Made by a program: the position numbers and the translations under genes. Source: Cupriavidus consociatus (GTDB taxonomy: Bacteria > Pseudomonadota > Gammaproteobacteria > Burkholderiales > Burkholderiaceae). From it: DNA of 64,000 bases. Every line of letters begins with the position of its first letter. The stretch's first letter is position 1. The stretch spans positions 154,734-218,733 of the forward strand of contig NZ_JAGIQA010000015.1 of assembly GCF_017814975.1 (NCBI RefSeq), written 5' to 3'. Under the pieces are notes generated by a model, which worked only from the letters and a program-made list of their open reading frames with translations, did not search any database and had not been told where the DNA came from. Positions 1-8,440 of the stretch are shown here, piece after piece.

Positions 1-450
1 GCATCAATCCCTCCAACATGCCCAAGAGATTATTCGGCCTATCAATCTCGGTGCAGGAAGCGCTGAGTGATTTCATGCTGTCTCACCTGCTGCCCGGACG
101 CTATGTCTTGGTCGACGATGATCTCACCGATCAGCGAGCACGTGCCGTGGGGCTGGACAAGGCAGACCAGGCGGCGAGAGAGGTTCTGCTCGGTGCGGCC
201 TCGGAGCGATCGAAGATATGCATCGGAAGCCGGGACGTCCAGCCCTTCCTGAGGCATCTCGCCCCTTGCCCCACGTTCTTCTATGGGGAGAACGAGAATG
301 CAAGCGCGCCATCGCATCGTATTGCGAGTTTGACTGCGCGGGTTCATGTGGTTTCACAGACGCGATAGTTGGCTGAACAGATGAACGACCATAGATCAAT
401 GCCCGTGCGGAACGACGGGCGTCGATCCAAACTAGTGTTCGCGCAGGCGC
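1..450. other. No confident gene
   Basis: Open frames exist on both strands (about 101-116 codons), but neither has a recognisable domain, a good ribosome binding site or protein-like composition. The right part lies directly against the porin remnant and may be decayed or rearranged sequence. I see no insertion-sequence ends. Confidence 0.4.
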
Positions 451-732
451 GTGTGTGCGGTGGGGGGCGCAGCGTACGACATCACCCCCGCGGTGACGCT
501 CGCGGGCCAGGTCTACTACCTGCGCTTCCACAATAGCGACAATAAGGCGATGCTGTGGGCAGTGCGGGGGACGTACGCATTGTCAAAGCGAAGCTCCGTC
601 TATGCGACTGCGGGGTTGATCGATAATGGCGGCCAGCTTGCTATGTCAGTGAGCGGCGGGGCAGCGGGATCCAACCCGAAGCCAGGTGGCAACCAGTTTG
701 GGGCCATGCTGGGCATGAAGCATATTTTCTGA
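451..732 (+). pseudogene. C-terminal remnant of a Gram-negative porin
   Basis: The reading frame encodes only the last ~93 residues of a Burkholderiales general porin (OmpC-like trimeric beta-barrel for outer-membrane diffusion). Visible signs are alternating beta-strand sequence, a stretch reading YALSKRSSVYATAG that matches the conserved porin strand before the last loop, and a C-terminal strand ending in GMKHIF, the aromatic-terminated signal used for outer-membrane assembly. No signal peptide or upstream strands are present in frame; full porins are about 350-390 residues. The frame opens with GTG without a Shine-Dalgarno sequence, so I call it a 5'-truncated pseudogene. The match is from family memory, not from a search. 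Confidence 0.7.
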
Positions 733-1049
733 CGGCACCAGTCCGCCAGCGCGCCTCACGCTTGCGACGGCGCGGGCAAGCCGCTCAGCCAGGCCAAAGC
801 CGTACCCGCACGGGCCACACCGCCAGCGCTCCCAATATGGGATCGAATGGACGGGACTTCGCCGTCCCGAGGTTGCGGCGGAAGCCGCCAGTTGGCACCG
901 ACGTGCCATGATGGCGTGTTGAAGCTGCATCACAATCGCCGAAGGGGGAAGTCCATGGCTATATGAGTAAAGCCGGTGCCTGCCGTTTGTTGAAGGGGCA
1001 CTGTGGTGCTAGGCTGAAAGCGAATCTTGCCGCCCAGGCGGGGACACCA

Positions 1050-1628
1050 ATGGTCGAAGCTTCCGGACTGAAGTCGGGCATGGTCATCATGCTTGAGGGT
1101 GAACTTCATATCGTTGCCAGTGCCGGGTACCACGCAGGCGGTGGCCAGCATGGAAGCGCTGTCTTCGCCAAGCTCAAGAACCTGAAAACTGGTCACATCA
1201 AGGAGTTGCGGTTGCGCCCGAGCGACAAACTGGAGGAGGTCGCGCTCGATCACCAAGAGATGGAATATCTGTACACCGATGGTGTCGGCTTTTATTTCAT
1301 GAATCCCGAAACCTTCGAGCAGATCAGTTTTACCGCGGAAACCATGGGCGCATATCAAAAGTTTCTTCGCCCCAGCATGCGAATCCCGGTGCAGCTTTAT
1401 GAAGGCGAACCAGTCACCATCGCATTTCCCCCGGCTGTCGAGTTAACCATCGTATCCACGCCACCGGGCATGCACGAGCATGAAACCTCTACGTTCAAGG
1501 CTGCGACGCTGGACAACGGCATGGAAGTTCTCGTTCCGCAGTTCATCAAGGAGGGGGACACGGTGCGCATCGAGGTTGCTTCGGGGAAATATCTGGAACG
1601 GGTAAGGCGCGGGACGCAAAAATCCTGA
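1050..1628 (+). CDS. Elongation factor P paralogue
   Basis: A 192-residue member of the EF-P/eIF5A family, which binds between the ribosomal P and E sites and relieves stalling at polyproline. The three-domain EF-P layout is recognisable: an N-terminal KOW-like barrel with the beta3-beta4 tip, a middle OB domain containing FMNPETFEQ, and a C-terminal OB domain starting at VELTIVSTPPG and ending in SGKYLERVR. The tip loop reads GGGQHGSA, so the Lys or Arg normally modified by EpmA or EarP is not at the expected place; it may be Gln or His. The start at 1050 matches the family N-terminus. An in-frame ATG at 963 would add 29 atypical residues. A strong AAGGGGGAAG sequence lies upstream, next to a three-codon ATG-GCT-ATA-TGA mini-frame that overlaps the 963 ATG, so 963 cannot be excluded. 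It is probably a paralogue of the housekeeping EF-P. Confidence 0.8.
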   Translation: MVEASGLKSGMVIMLEGELHIVASAGYHAGGGQHGSAVFAKLKNLKTGHIKELRLRPSDKLEEVALDHQEMEYLYTDGVGFYFMNPETFEQISFTAETMGAYQKFLRPSMRIPVQLYEGEPVTIAFPPAVELTIVSTPPGMHEHETSTFKAATLDNGMEVLVPQFIKEGDTVRIEVASGKYLERVRRGTQKS

Positions 1629-1836
1629 TTCCAGCGCCGCGCCGTCGCTTCCCGCATGCGCCGAGCCGCGTACAGTCCGGCAACTACGGGGCCGGCAGCA
1701 TACCGTATCCGGTACCTGAGACCATTGTCGCGCCCAGGCGTGTCCAACGGGCAGAAGCTCCACGAACCGATCCATCCCGGCGCGGCCCAGCAGTCGCCCA
1801 ACCGGCATTGCGCAGATCTTGCGTCGCCGATCTGAC

Positions 1837-2091
1837 TCACTCGTTCCTGAGGTCAATGCCGAAACCGCCAGCCAGTTCACAATCGATAATCCCCGCGGCG
1901 TAGGCAAAAAGCCAGTCCTCTGCCTCCTTCTGCGTTGCGGGCGGGTGGGACCAGTCGGGCGTAAAGCGGATGCCGATGTCCTCATTGCCCGCAGATATCT
2001 GGACGCGCCCGTTTGGCTTGCCCTGCTCGATCAACTCCGGCACGAACAGGGCCACGTGAAATCCCTTGTAAGACCGCTTCTTCTCCAGCAT
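1837..2091 (-). CDS. Small conserved-looking hypothetical protein
   Basis: An 84-residue protein starting MLEKKRSYKGFHV. A clear GGAGG Shine-Dalgarno sequence sits six bases before the ATG on the minus strand, which is the main support for a real gene. The composition is soluble and mixed alpha/beta, with no signal peptide or membrane segment. I do not recognise a domain. It lies alone between the EF-P paralogue and the next small gene. It ends in an acidic stretch after GGFGIDLRN. Function is unknown. Confidence 0.6.
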   Translation of the reverse strand: MLEKKRSYKGFHVALFVPELIEQGKPNGRVQISAGNEDIGIRFTPDWSHPPATQKEAEDWLFAYAAGIIDCELAGGFGIDLRNE

Positions 2092-2454
2092 TTCAGCCTC
2101 CGCAATTTACGCAGGTCCATGGCTGAGATCCTGTCGCTGGGGCAGGCGCCGTGTACTCTGCAAATCGCCCCAAGCGACGGAACTCTCTTTGCGTTCACGA
2201 TAGAACCAGGCGCCGCGAATGCCTAGTAATGCCGTAGCCAGTGCCGGTTTCAGCAACAGGATCTTCGGGATCACAGCGGAGCGGGGTGCCGATTTTGACC
2301 TAGACTGAAAAAGTGTCATTTGCGCGCTTCGCCGCCGCTTTGGCGCAATGTAACTGCGCTGTTAGCCGCTTGCGGGCAAATGACAATGGCACGGGCAACA
2401 CACTGTCATCTGCTGCCTGAATTCATGGGGATGGATGTTCACGAAGGGGGCATC
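2092..2454. other. Intergenic stretch without a confident gene
   Basis: A minus-strand frame of 70 codons (2107-2319) has low-complexity basic composition and no convincing ribosome binding site. The stretch probably holds divergent promoters for the small genes on either side; I could not assign -35/-10 elements. Confidence 0.4.
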
Positions 2455-2781
2455 ATGTTGCAAGCCAGTGAAATGCAGCAACGTTTTAGTCATCTGCAGC
2501 AAACCATCAGCGAGACATCACGGACTTGTCATGCCGATGCGGGGGTTCCACAAGACTTGATGAACTGTGTGGATGAACTCGACAAGGAGTGCAAGACAGC
2601 ATCGAAGATGGCGTCGTCCAAGGATGAGGATCGGATCCGGCAGTGGGTCGATGATCTCGAACGGATCGGCGATCGTGCAGACCGCGCTTGCCAGCAGGCC
2701 GGCGGTCTCGATGCAAAGGTCAAGGATGCGGTCAGTTCGATGCATTCTGAACTCGCTGACCTGAAGCGCCAACTCCACTAA
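2455..2781 (+). CDS. Small helical hypothetical protein
   Basis: A 108-residue, strongly alpha-helical, hydrophilic protein. The ATG at 2455 is preceded by GAAGGGGG, a good ribosome binding site. The sequence has heptad-like acidic/basic helices with two conserved-looking cysteines (CVDELDKEC) and the segment DLERIGDRADRACQQ. Short proteins with this pattern are, from memory, common in Ralstonia, Cupriavidus and Burkholderia genomes but have no assigned function. No signal peptide or membrane segment is present. A GC-rich hairpin follows the stop codon. Confidence 0.65.
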   Translation: MLQASEMQQRFSHLQQTISETSRTCHADAGVPQDLMNCVDELDKECKTASKMASSKDEDRIRQWVDDLERIGDRADRACQQAGGLDAKVKDAVSSMHSELADLKRQLH

Positions 2782-2792
2782 CAAGACTGAAA

Positions 2793-2815
2793 GCCCCGGC
2801 CCAACCAGCCGGGGC
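2793..2815 (+). terminator. Perfect 8-bp GC hairpin after the small helical gene
   Basis: GCCCCGGC, a seven-base loop, then GCCGGGGC begin 12 bases after the stop codon. No T-run follows, so if it terminates it does so weakly or with Rho. It sits between convergent genes and could serve both. Confidence 0.45.
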
Positions 2816-2984
2816 GGATCGAGCAGCTTGAAGGCATGGCGATAACCACGCGCACTTCCCGCCAATGTAAGAACACCGGCAACTGCTGATCGGACACCCG
2901 GAACATCCGGACTTGCCCTCGTCGCCAGGTAGGCGATCAGAGTGACCTGGCTTAGCGTGGGAGGCGGGACACGGTTTGCCCCCG

Positions 2985-4061
2985 TTACGCCGGGGGTGGC
3001 CCTACCCGCTGCTCCGCCTGGCTTTCGAGCCATTCGCGCCATACGGCGAGCAGCACCGCAAGAATCACCGGCCCGACGAACAGGCCGATCAGGCCAAATG
3101 CGGCAAGACCGCCCACGACGCCAAACATTACCAGCAGGAACGGAACCTTGGTGGCCCCACTGATGACCAGCGGACGAACGACGTTATCAATCCAGCTCAC
3201 GGCCGTAGCGCCCCACAGCAGGAGACCGATCCCCGCCACAGTGTGGCCAGTGATGATCAGCCATACGCCGATGGGGGCCCAGATCACAAGCGCGCCGAAG
3301 GGAATCAGTGCAAGGATGGCAGTGGCAATGCCCCAGAACACCGGAGCGTCAACGCCTGCCGCCCAGTAGCCAATTCCGGCGACAGATCCTTGGGTGAGTG
3401 CGGCGAGAAAGAGGCCGAACACCACTGCCCGCGCGGTGTCGCCCACTGCCATGATGTACCCGTGAGCACGCGGCCCGAGGATCCCTTGCAGGACCAGGCG
3501 AAACTGCGCCAGCAATTGATCGCCGTCGCGGAAGAAGAAGAATGCTGTGAACAGCGTCACGCCAATGAGGCCCGCGTTGAGTCCCACACCGCCGGCCAGC
3601 CTTGCAAGGGCGCCGCCCCACCGGTCGATCAGCGCCGTGACCTGGGCACGCAGCGCTGCGCGGTCACCAAACAGCACTGACAACCACTCCTGCAACCATT
3701 CGCCGACCCAAGGCAGGCGTGCGAGCGAATCCGGTAGCGCGACGCCCGCGTTCACAATGTCCGCCGCCTCGCGGTAGGCGGCGACCATCTCAGCACGCAG
3801 GAGGATAGTGAGCCCGATGATCGGCACTCCCAGCAGCGCTGTAAGTACCAGCGTGGAGACCAGCGCCGCCCAGGTTCGTCGCTGCCGCAGCACGCGGCGC
3901 AACCACGCGTTGAGCGGCCAAGTGACATAGGTGAGGATTCCTGCCCAGGCAAGTGGCACCAGGAAGGGCCGCACTACGACAAAAGCAAGGGCGAGGAGCC
4001 CGCCGAGCAGACACACCAAAAAAATCCGGCGTACCCATACGGCTGCTTGGAAATCGGTCAT
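2985..4061 (-). CDS. AI-2E family (UPF0118/PerM-like) transporter
   Basis: A 358-residue inner-membrane protein of the AI-2E transporter superfamily. Members include the proposed AI-2 exporter TqsA and Na+/H+ exchangers, so the substrate here is unknown. The N-terminus has paired hydrophobic segments (LVCLLGGLLALAFVV; PLAWAGILTYVTWPL). An amphipathic central region follows, then several hydrophobic helices, and a C-terminal helix rich in Gly/Phe/Leu (FGLIGLFVGPVILAVLL) typical of the family. I chose the ATG at 4061 because the first helix then starts about ten residues in, as usual. An in-frame GTG at 4106 would add 15 residues and lacks a ribosome binding site. No linked transport partner is visible. 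Confidence 0.85.
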   Translation of the reverse strand: MTDFQAAVWVRRIFLVCLLGGLLALAFVVVRPFLVPLAWAGILTYVTWPLNAWLRRVLRQRRTWAALVSTLVLTALLGVPIIGLTILLRAEMVAAYREAADIVNAGVALPDSLARLPWVGEWLQEWLSVLFGDRAALRAQVTALIDRWGGALARLAGGVGLNAGLIGVTLFTAFFFFRDGDQLLAQFRLVLQGILGPRAHGYIMAVGDTARAVVFGLFLAALTQGSVAGIGYWAAGVDAPVFWGIATAILALIPFGALVIWAPIGVWLIITGHTVAGIGLLLWGATAVSWIDNVVRPLVISGATKVPFLLVMFGVVGGLAAFGLIGLFVGPVILAVLLAVWREWLESQAEQRVGPPPA

Positions 4062-4273
4062 GGAAGGGCACGTGGGGACGGCATCCGGGGCGATGCACGT
4101 TGCCACTATGCTAACCGCGACACATCACGCCGCAAAGGAGGCGGTATTCTGGTGTTACCGAACCAGCGATTCCGTATCCGCTCAACCGGCTGCGCCCTGT
4201 TTGCTAGCGCACAGACGCCAGCCGATCGCGCCGTAAGCTACTCCGGTTCAGTCCTATCCGCGAGGAGGCACAG

Positions 4274-4495
4274 ATGAAACAGGTACCACTGACCATTCCT
4301 GAAATTGGACTGATTGCCGGAACCCGGGCGGCAGGCGGTGCGGGTGTAGCACTGTTGCTAAGCAATCGAATGAATCCGGAACAACGCCGTGCCATCGGCT
4401 GGACGCTACTCGCGGTAGGCGTCATCACAACGGTGCCGTTAGTCGCACAAGTGATTGGAAAACTTCAGGAATGCAAGAGCACCGAAGAAAGCTGA
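4274..4495 (+). CDS. Small membrane protein
   Basis: A 73-residue protein with an AGGAGG ribosome binding site just upstream of the ATG. Two hydrophobic segments are visible, one around LIAGTRAAGGAGVALLL and one around IGWTLLAVGVITTVPLVA, separated by a short charged turn with MNPEQRR. This fits a two-helix inner-membrane hairpin. From memory, similar unnamed proteins occur in Burkholderiales. Function is unknown. Confidence 0.65.
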   Translation: MKQVPLTIPEIGLIAGTRAAGGAGVALLLSNRMNPEQRRAIGWTLLAVGVITTVPLVAQVIGKLQECKSTEES

Positions 4496-5316
4496 GGTAA
4501 TGGGGCAACAATGGTTGGCGCCAGCGGCGTACTCGATGCGCTTCCCTCTCTGCGGGGAAGCACGTTGCTCGCCATGCTGCAATGAGCGGTTGCCGACGAT
4601 TGACGGCGCCTATGAACCTACCGGCCCTGGTCCGGCAAACGTCTGGGAGCGAGTATGGAGGCGGTAACAAGGGCGCGCATGTCGGCTTCCGCCAGGCAAC
4701 ACCATCCGATACACGCCCGCCCAGCAGCCTAGGACCTCATGCCCTTCCACGCTCATGACGGGAGCCGATCGCCCCTTCATGTGCTGAATGGACTACTTAA
4801 TCAGCCCGCAACGGCGCCATGCGGTGCATGGCATCCGGGCAGAGCAGCGTACTCATTTCTGCGTGCGGCCCATTTAGCAGCAAAGTTTCCGGCAATTGGA
4901 CGACGCTATCGTCATGTGCCAGAGGCGGCGTCTCACATGGAATACCGTTACCATCCCCATCCATTTTCACCGCCGGGCAGTTCTTTTAGGTAGAGTCCCG
5001 CACGCGACGCCCGTCTTTATCGCACCGACGGTCATTCATGTCTATGAGCTTGCTGCTGGTCGCGGCCTCCGCGGCCGCTTCTACCAAAACTCACGCTCGG
5101 CTGGAAAATGTGGTGGTCCACGTCGAGCCATAGCCGATGGCGGTTTCGGTTATGGCCCCAATGCCGGAACCAGTATTCCGCTGCGAAGGCAAACAGCACT
5201 GTTGTTCAAGTAATGATGTTTCCGCGACCACGCTAATGCGCTCGCAAGGGTGATGGTGGTCCTCCCGCGAGTCGAACGAAATCAGAAGAAAGACGCTTAG
5301 TGCCGCGCTTGTAGCC
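4496..5316. other. Long intergenic stretch, no confident gene
   Basis: About 820 bases upstream of the H-NS promoter. Open frames here (for example 4739-4993 and 4896-5213) have irregular composition and no ribosome binding sites. Base composition is less GC-rich than the neighbours. It may hold decayed genes; nothing is recognisable. Confidence 0.4.
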
Positions 5317-5345
5317 TTGCGGGGCGACTTTAAACTGCGTATAAA
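5317..5345 (+). promoter_or_regulatory. Candidate sigma-70 promoter of the H-NS gene
   Basis: TTGCGG at 5317-5322 and TATAAA at 5340-5345 are separated by exactly 17 bases and lie about 30 bases before the coding start, in an AT-rich tract. Confidence 0.5.
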
Positions 5346-5376
5346 TCAAGCTCGATTAAATAATTCGGAGGCAAAA

Positions 5377-5691
5377 ATGGCAACGTATCAGGAGCTGCTG
5401 GCCCAGAAGCAGGCATTGGAAGCGCAAATCGAACAAGCGCGCGCCACTGAGGTCCCCGGCGTGCTCGAGCAGATTCGCGCGCTGATGCAACAGTACAGCC
5501 TGTCGCCCGAAGATATTGCCCCGCGACGTCGCCGCGGCGGGCCCACCGCGGCAGTCACTGGGCCAACGGAAAAGGCAGCGCTGCCGCCGAAGTATCAGGA
5601 CCCCAAAACGGGCAAGACCTGGTCTGGTCGCGGCCGCGCGCCGGCTTGGCTGGGCAAGCGCCCCGCGCGTTTCTTGATTCCGCAGGAATAA
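5377..5691 (+). CDS. H-NS family nucleoid protein
   Basis: A 104-residue H-NS histone family protein. Residues 1-45 form the acidic oligomerising helix (MATYQELLAQKQALEAQIEQ). A basic RRRRGG linker follows, and the C-terminal DNA-binding domain contains KYQDPKTGKTWSGRGRAPAW, the conserved Trp-Ser/Thr-Gly-Arg-Gly-Arg loop that inserts into the AT-rich minor groove. The ATG at 5377 follows a CGGAGG-like ribosome binding site. Such proteins typically silence horizontally acquired DNA, so linkage to the accessory region starting 3 kb downstream is suggestive, though the eCIS array itself is very GC-rich. Confidence 0.9.
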   Translation: MATYQELLAQKQALEAQIEQARATEVPGVLEQIRALMQQYSLSPEDIAPRRRRGGPTAAVTGPTEKAALPPKYQDPKTGKTWSGRGRAPAWLGKRPARFLIPQE

Positions 5692-5945
5692 CTGGCGCCG
5701 ATGCCTCTCTGGCCAGCGCCGCCCATGCGCGCATGGCCTCCGATCCTGGGCCGGCGACCTCCGTCCTTCAACTTCGAATTGCTCATGGGCTGGACCGATG
5801 AATATCTGCATGAGTTCAGCATTCGTGGCAGAGGCTCACGAGGGGTGAAGCATTCAAACACGTGCGAGGCGCAGCCCGGCCTTTAAGGCCACCATCACTT
5901 TGTCTTCCGTAGTGCGTTCGGGCGACTGTCGAATCAAACCGCTGC

Positions 5946-6194
5946 ATGGCACAACAAGCACCACGGCACAATTTGACCCGGCGCGAACAGGCAGTTCTCC
6001 GCATGATCGCCGCCGGCCAGAATAGCCGTTCGATCGCCACCGAATTGGGGGTCAGCGTGCTGACCGTGCGCAAGCACCGGAGCAATCTGCTAGCCAAGAC
6101 CGGTGCGCGCAATGCTGCGCAACTGACCTCATATGCCGTCGAGCATGGATTTCGTCGTGCTCGTCGCCTCGTCCGAGTCGAGCCGGCAATCTGA
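5946..6194 (+). CDS. LuxR-HTH-only mini-regulator 1
   Basis: An 82-residue protein made almost entirely of a GerE/LuxR helix-turn-helix. LTRREQAVLRMIAAGQNSRS leads into IATELGVSVLTVRKHRSNL, the recognition helix. There is no receiver or ligand-binding domain, so it resembles stand-alone HTH regulators that bind DNA constitutively or pair with a partner. No clear ribosome binding site precedes the ATG. Its 3' end overlaps the next gene by about 62 bases in another frame. Location upstream of the kinase/response-regulator pair suggests a local regulatory role; targets are unknown. Confidence 0.65.
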   Translation: MAQQAPRHNLTRREQAVLRMIAAGQNSRSIATELGVSVLTVRKHRSNLLAKTGARNAAQLTSYAVEHGFRRARRLVRVEPAI

Positions 6195-6549
6195 CACTCC
6201 ACAAGCAGGCAGCGCGCAAGCGGATGGTGTACGAGCCGCGCCGGCAGCCCATGCTGATCCGCGAGAGAGTAGCGCCTGCGACGCGGCGCAGCGCTCGCCC
6301 GAGCTCGATGACAAGTCTGCTCACCGTCTGGCGGGTACGCCTTCTCTGACACCTCGCGAGCGCGATATCGCGCTGCGGATCGCCTTTGGACGCACCAGCA
6401 AGCAGATCGCGCGGGAATTCGGTCTGAGTGATCTGACGGTACGCAAGCACCGCGAAAATCTGTATCGGAAGCTGGGCGTTGGCAATGCAGCGGGGGTGGC
6501 AATCTATTGCTTGCGTCATGGCCTGCTAAGCCCGCCGGACACCAACTGA
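6133..6549 (+). CDS. LuxR-HTH mini-regulator 2
   Basis: A 138-residue protein with a low-complexity Ala/Ser/Asp-rich N-terminal half and a C-terminal LuxR HTH (LTPRERDIALRIAFGRTSKQ, then IAREFGLSDLTVRKHRENLY). The HTH resembles the upstream mini-regulator, suggesting tandem duplication and divergence. The start is uncertain: the ATG at 6133 gives a 62-base overlap, ATG 6145 is also possible, and a later start would still leave a complete HTH. It lacks a phospho-receiver domain. Confidence 0.6.
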   Translation: MPSSMDFVVLVASSESSRQSDTPQAGSAQADGVRAAPAAHADPRESSACDAAQRSPELDDKSAHRLAGTPSLTPRERDIALRIAFGRTSKQIAREFGLSDLTVRKHRENLYRKLGVGNAAGVAIYCLRHGLLSPPDTN

Positions 6550-6716
6550 CTACGGCATTGGCAGTATTGCGAAGCTCGCGCAGGCCACACGATCATGGCA
6601 CGGAAGTCCTGGCTTTCCTTAAGCTCAATCGGGACTTCATGAAAGATATGTCAATTGAAAAAAATTTAAAAGAGATATTCGACTAATGGCAATTTTTCGC
6701 CTTGATGGGGACTCGC

Positions 6717-7574
6717 ATGACGAGGAATCAGAACAAGAGATCAGCATGGTCAGCATTCTCGGGGCAGCATGGGCTTTGCGAACAGGACGGGATCGCTTCG
6801 GCTGCTGAAGCATCGCCGAGCCTCGGGCGGGAGAGCCGGCACTGGCTGGCGGCCCTTGAAGCCAGCGTGCGCGAACGCGAGCGCCAGCGCATCGCTTGCG
6901 GTTTGCACGACGAAGCCGGCCAGGCGCTCGCGCTGGCACAGCTGCGGCTGCGCGAGCTGGAAGGCCTGGAATGTGCGCCCACGGTAAAGGCTCTGATCGA
7001 CGAAACGCGCTCGCTGGTCGACGATGCGGTTGGTACGATACGCGCTGTCACCCGGGACCTCGGCGTCGGATTGTTGGTGCAGGGGCGCCTGGACGATGCC
7101 CTGCGCGGTCTCGCAGCACGCTTGCAGTCAGGGCGGCAGGATGCGCTGCTGACGCATCTGGAACTGCACAGCCCGCCGGTGCCGCTCGACCCGACCACTA
7201 CGGCTGTGGTGCTGCGCGTAGCGAACGAATTGCTTGCCAATGTGCGCCGGCACAGCGGCGCCAAACAGGTCTGGTTGCGCTGTGCCTGCGGTCACGGCCA
7301 TGTCCATGTCACCGTGAGCGACGACGGCCGCGGCTTCGATCCCCGGCTCTGCGCGCCGTCCGGCAGCGCTGCGGGCGGCTTCGGTCTGTCCAGTTGCGCG
7401 GCCCAGCTGGCGGCATTGGGGGGATGGCTGGAGGTGAATTCTGCCCCAGGCAGCGGTACACAAGTCCGCATTGTGCTACCGCTGCCGCAAGGCCGGCGCA
7501 GCCCCGCCACGCGCCTGGGCCTGTCCTACGGCGACACTGGCGGCAGTGCGCGCGCGTCCCGTCCGCGGGGTTGA
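6717..7574 (+). CDS. Cytoplasmic NarX-like sensor histidine kinase
   Basis: A 285-residue histidine kinase of the HisKA_3/HATPase_c class that phosphorylates NarL-type response regulators. The phospho-acceptor is His64 in RIACGLHDEAGQAL, followed by the dimerisation helix. The ATP-binding domain has the N-box (ANELLANVRRHSGA), the G1 box (DDGRGFD) and a G2 Gly-rich turn (AAGGFGLSS). There is no transmembrane segment and no input domain beyond ~45 N-terminal residues, so the signal must be cytoplasmic or relayed by a partner. I chose ATG 6717 because GGGA lies just upstream; TTG 6702 and ATG 6705 are alternatives. The stop codon lies two bases before the response regulator start, so the pair is co-translated. 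Confidence 0.85.
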   Translation: MTRNQNKRSAWSAFSGQHGLCEQDGIASAAEASPSLGRESRHWLAALEASVRERERQRIACGLHDEAGQALALAQLRLRELEGLECAPTVKALIDETRSLVDDAVGTIRAVTRDLGVGLLVQGRLDDALRGLAARLQSGRQDALLTHLELHSPPVPLDPTTTAVVLRVANELLANVRRHSGAKQVWLRCACGHGHVHVTVSDDGRGFDPRLCAPSGSAAGGFGLSSCAAQLAALGGWLEVNSAPGSGTQVRIVLPLPQGRRSPATRLGLSYGDTGGSARASRPRG

Positions 7575-7576
7575 AA

Positions 7577-8221
7577 ATGCCTCGCATCCGTGTATTGCTG
7601 GCGGACGACCACAGGTTGTTCCGCGAGGGACTGGCGGCCTTGCTGGGCAAGGAGAGCGACATGGAAGTCGTCGGGCAAGCCGCCGACGGCTTAGAAGCGC
7701 TGCGGCTGACCGACCGCTTGCGCCCGGACGTGGTCGCGCTCGACCTCGGGATGCCGGCGCTTAATGGCATCGATGCGATTAGCCGCATCCTGCCGATGTC
7801 ACCGTCGGTGCGCGTGCTATGCGTATCGGCGCACGGCGAGCAGCGCATGATCGCCGCCGCGCTGGATGCGGGCGCTCTGGGCTACCTGCTCAAGGACTGC
7901 GCGTTCGATGAATTGGGCAAAGCCATTCGCACCGTGGCTAGCGGACGTTCCTACCTGAGCGCCGAGGTGGCCACCGCCATGTTGGCCAGCTTGCGCTCGG
8001 CACGAAGTCATGGCACGCCGGCGCCGGGCGCCACGCTCAGCGCGCGCGAGCGTCAGATTCTGCAGCTGTTGGTGGAGGGCCACTCAACCAGAGAGATCGC
8101 GGAGCAGCTGCACATCAGCACCAAGACTGTCGGCACGCATCGCGAGCACATCATGGGGAAGCTCCAGGTAAAGGGTATTGCGCAGCTGACCCGCTATGCC
8201 ATTGACGAAGGGCTGTTCTGA
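7577..8221 (+). CDS. NarL/LuxR-type response regulator
   Basis: A 214-residue two-component regulator partnered with the kinase immediately upstream. The receiver domain (residues 1-120) has the acidic DDH triad near residues 10-12, phospho-acceptor Asp56 in ALDLGMP, and the conserved Lys in YLLKD. The C-terminal LuxR HTH (about 150-214) has LSARERQILQLLVEGHSTRE and ISTKTVGTHREHIM. It ends 220 bp before the first accessory gene on the same strand, so control of the paralogous beta-protein genes or the eCIS array is a reasonable hypothesis. No binding sites could be identified. Confidence 0.9.
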   Translation: MPRIRVLLADDHRLFREGLAALLGKESDMEVVGQAADGLEALRLTDRLRPDVVALDLGMPALNGIDAISRILPMSPSVRVLCVSAHGEQRMIAAALDAGALGYLLKDCAFDELGKAIRTVASGRSYLSAEVATAMLASLRSARSHGTPAPGATLSARERQILQLLVEGHSTREIAEQLHISTKTVGTHREHIMGKLQVKGIAQLTRYAIDEGLF

Positions 8222-8440
8222 ACGGCGCCAACGCCTGCCATATGCGGCGAGTGCCGATGCACAAATCAGTTTCTCTGAAGGGGAAAATCAGTCTTCGGCA
8301 CAGTTCGCCGGCACACATGATCGCCGACCATGGAATCCAGACGGGCGGTGCAAGCGAGATGGCGGCACGGCGCGTCAGTGGACGATGCCGGCACTTCTGC
8401 TGCTTCCGTCCGTTTTCGCCAAGCCAACTGGAGCAGAGAA

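Noticed and set aside
18..368. 116- and 101-codon frames on opposite strands
   Set aside because: Neither strand shows a domain or start signals; too little support for a gene.
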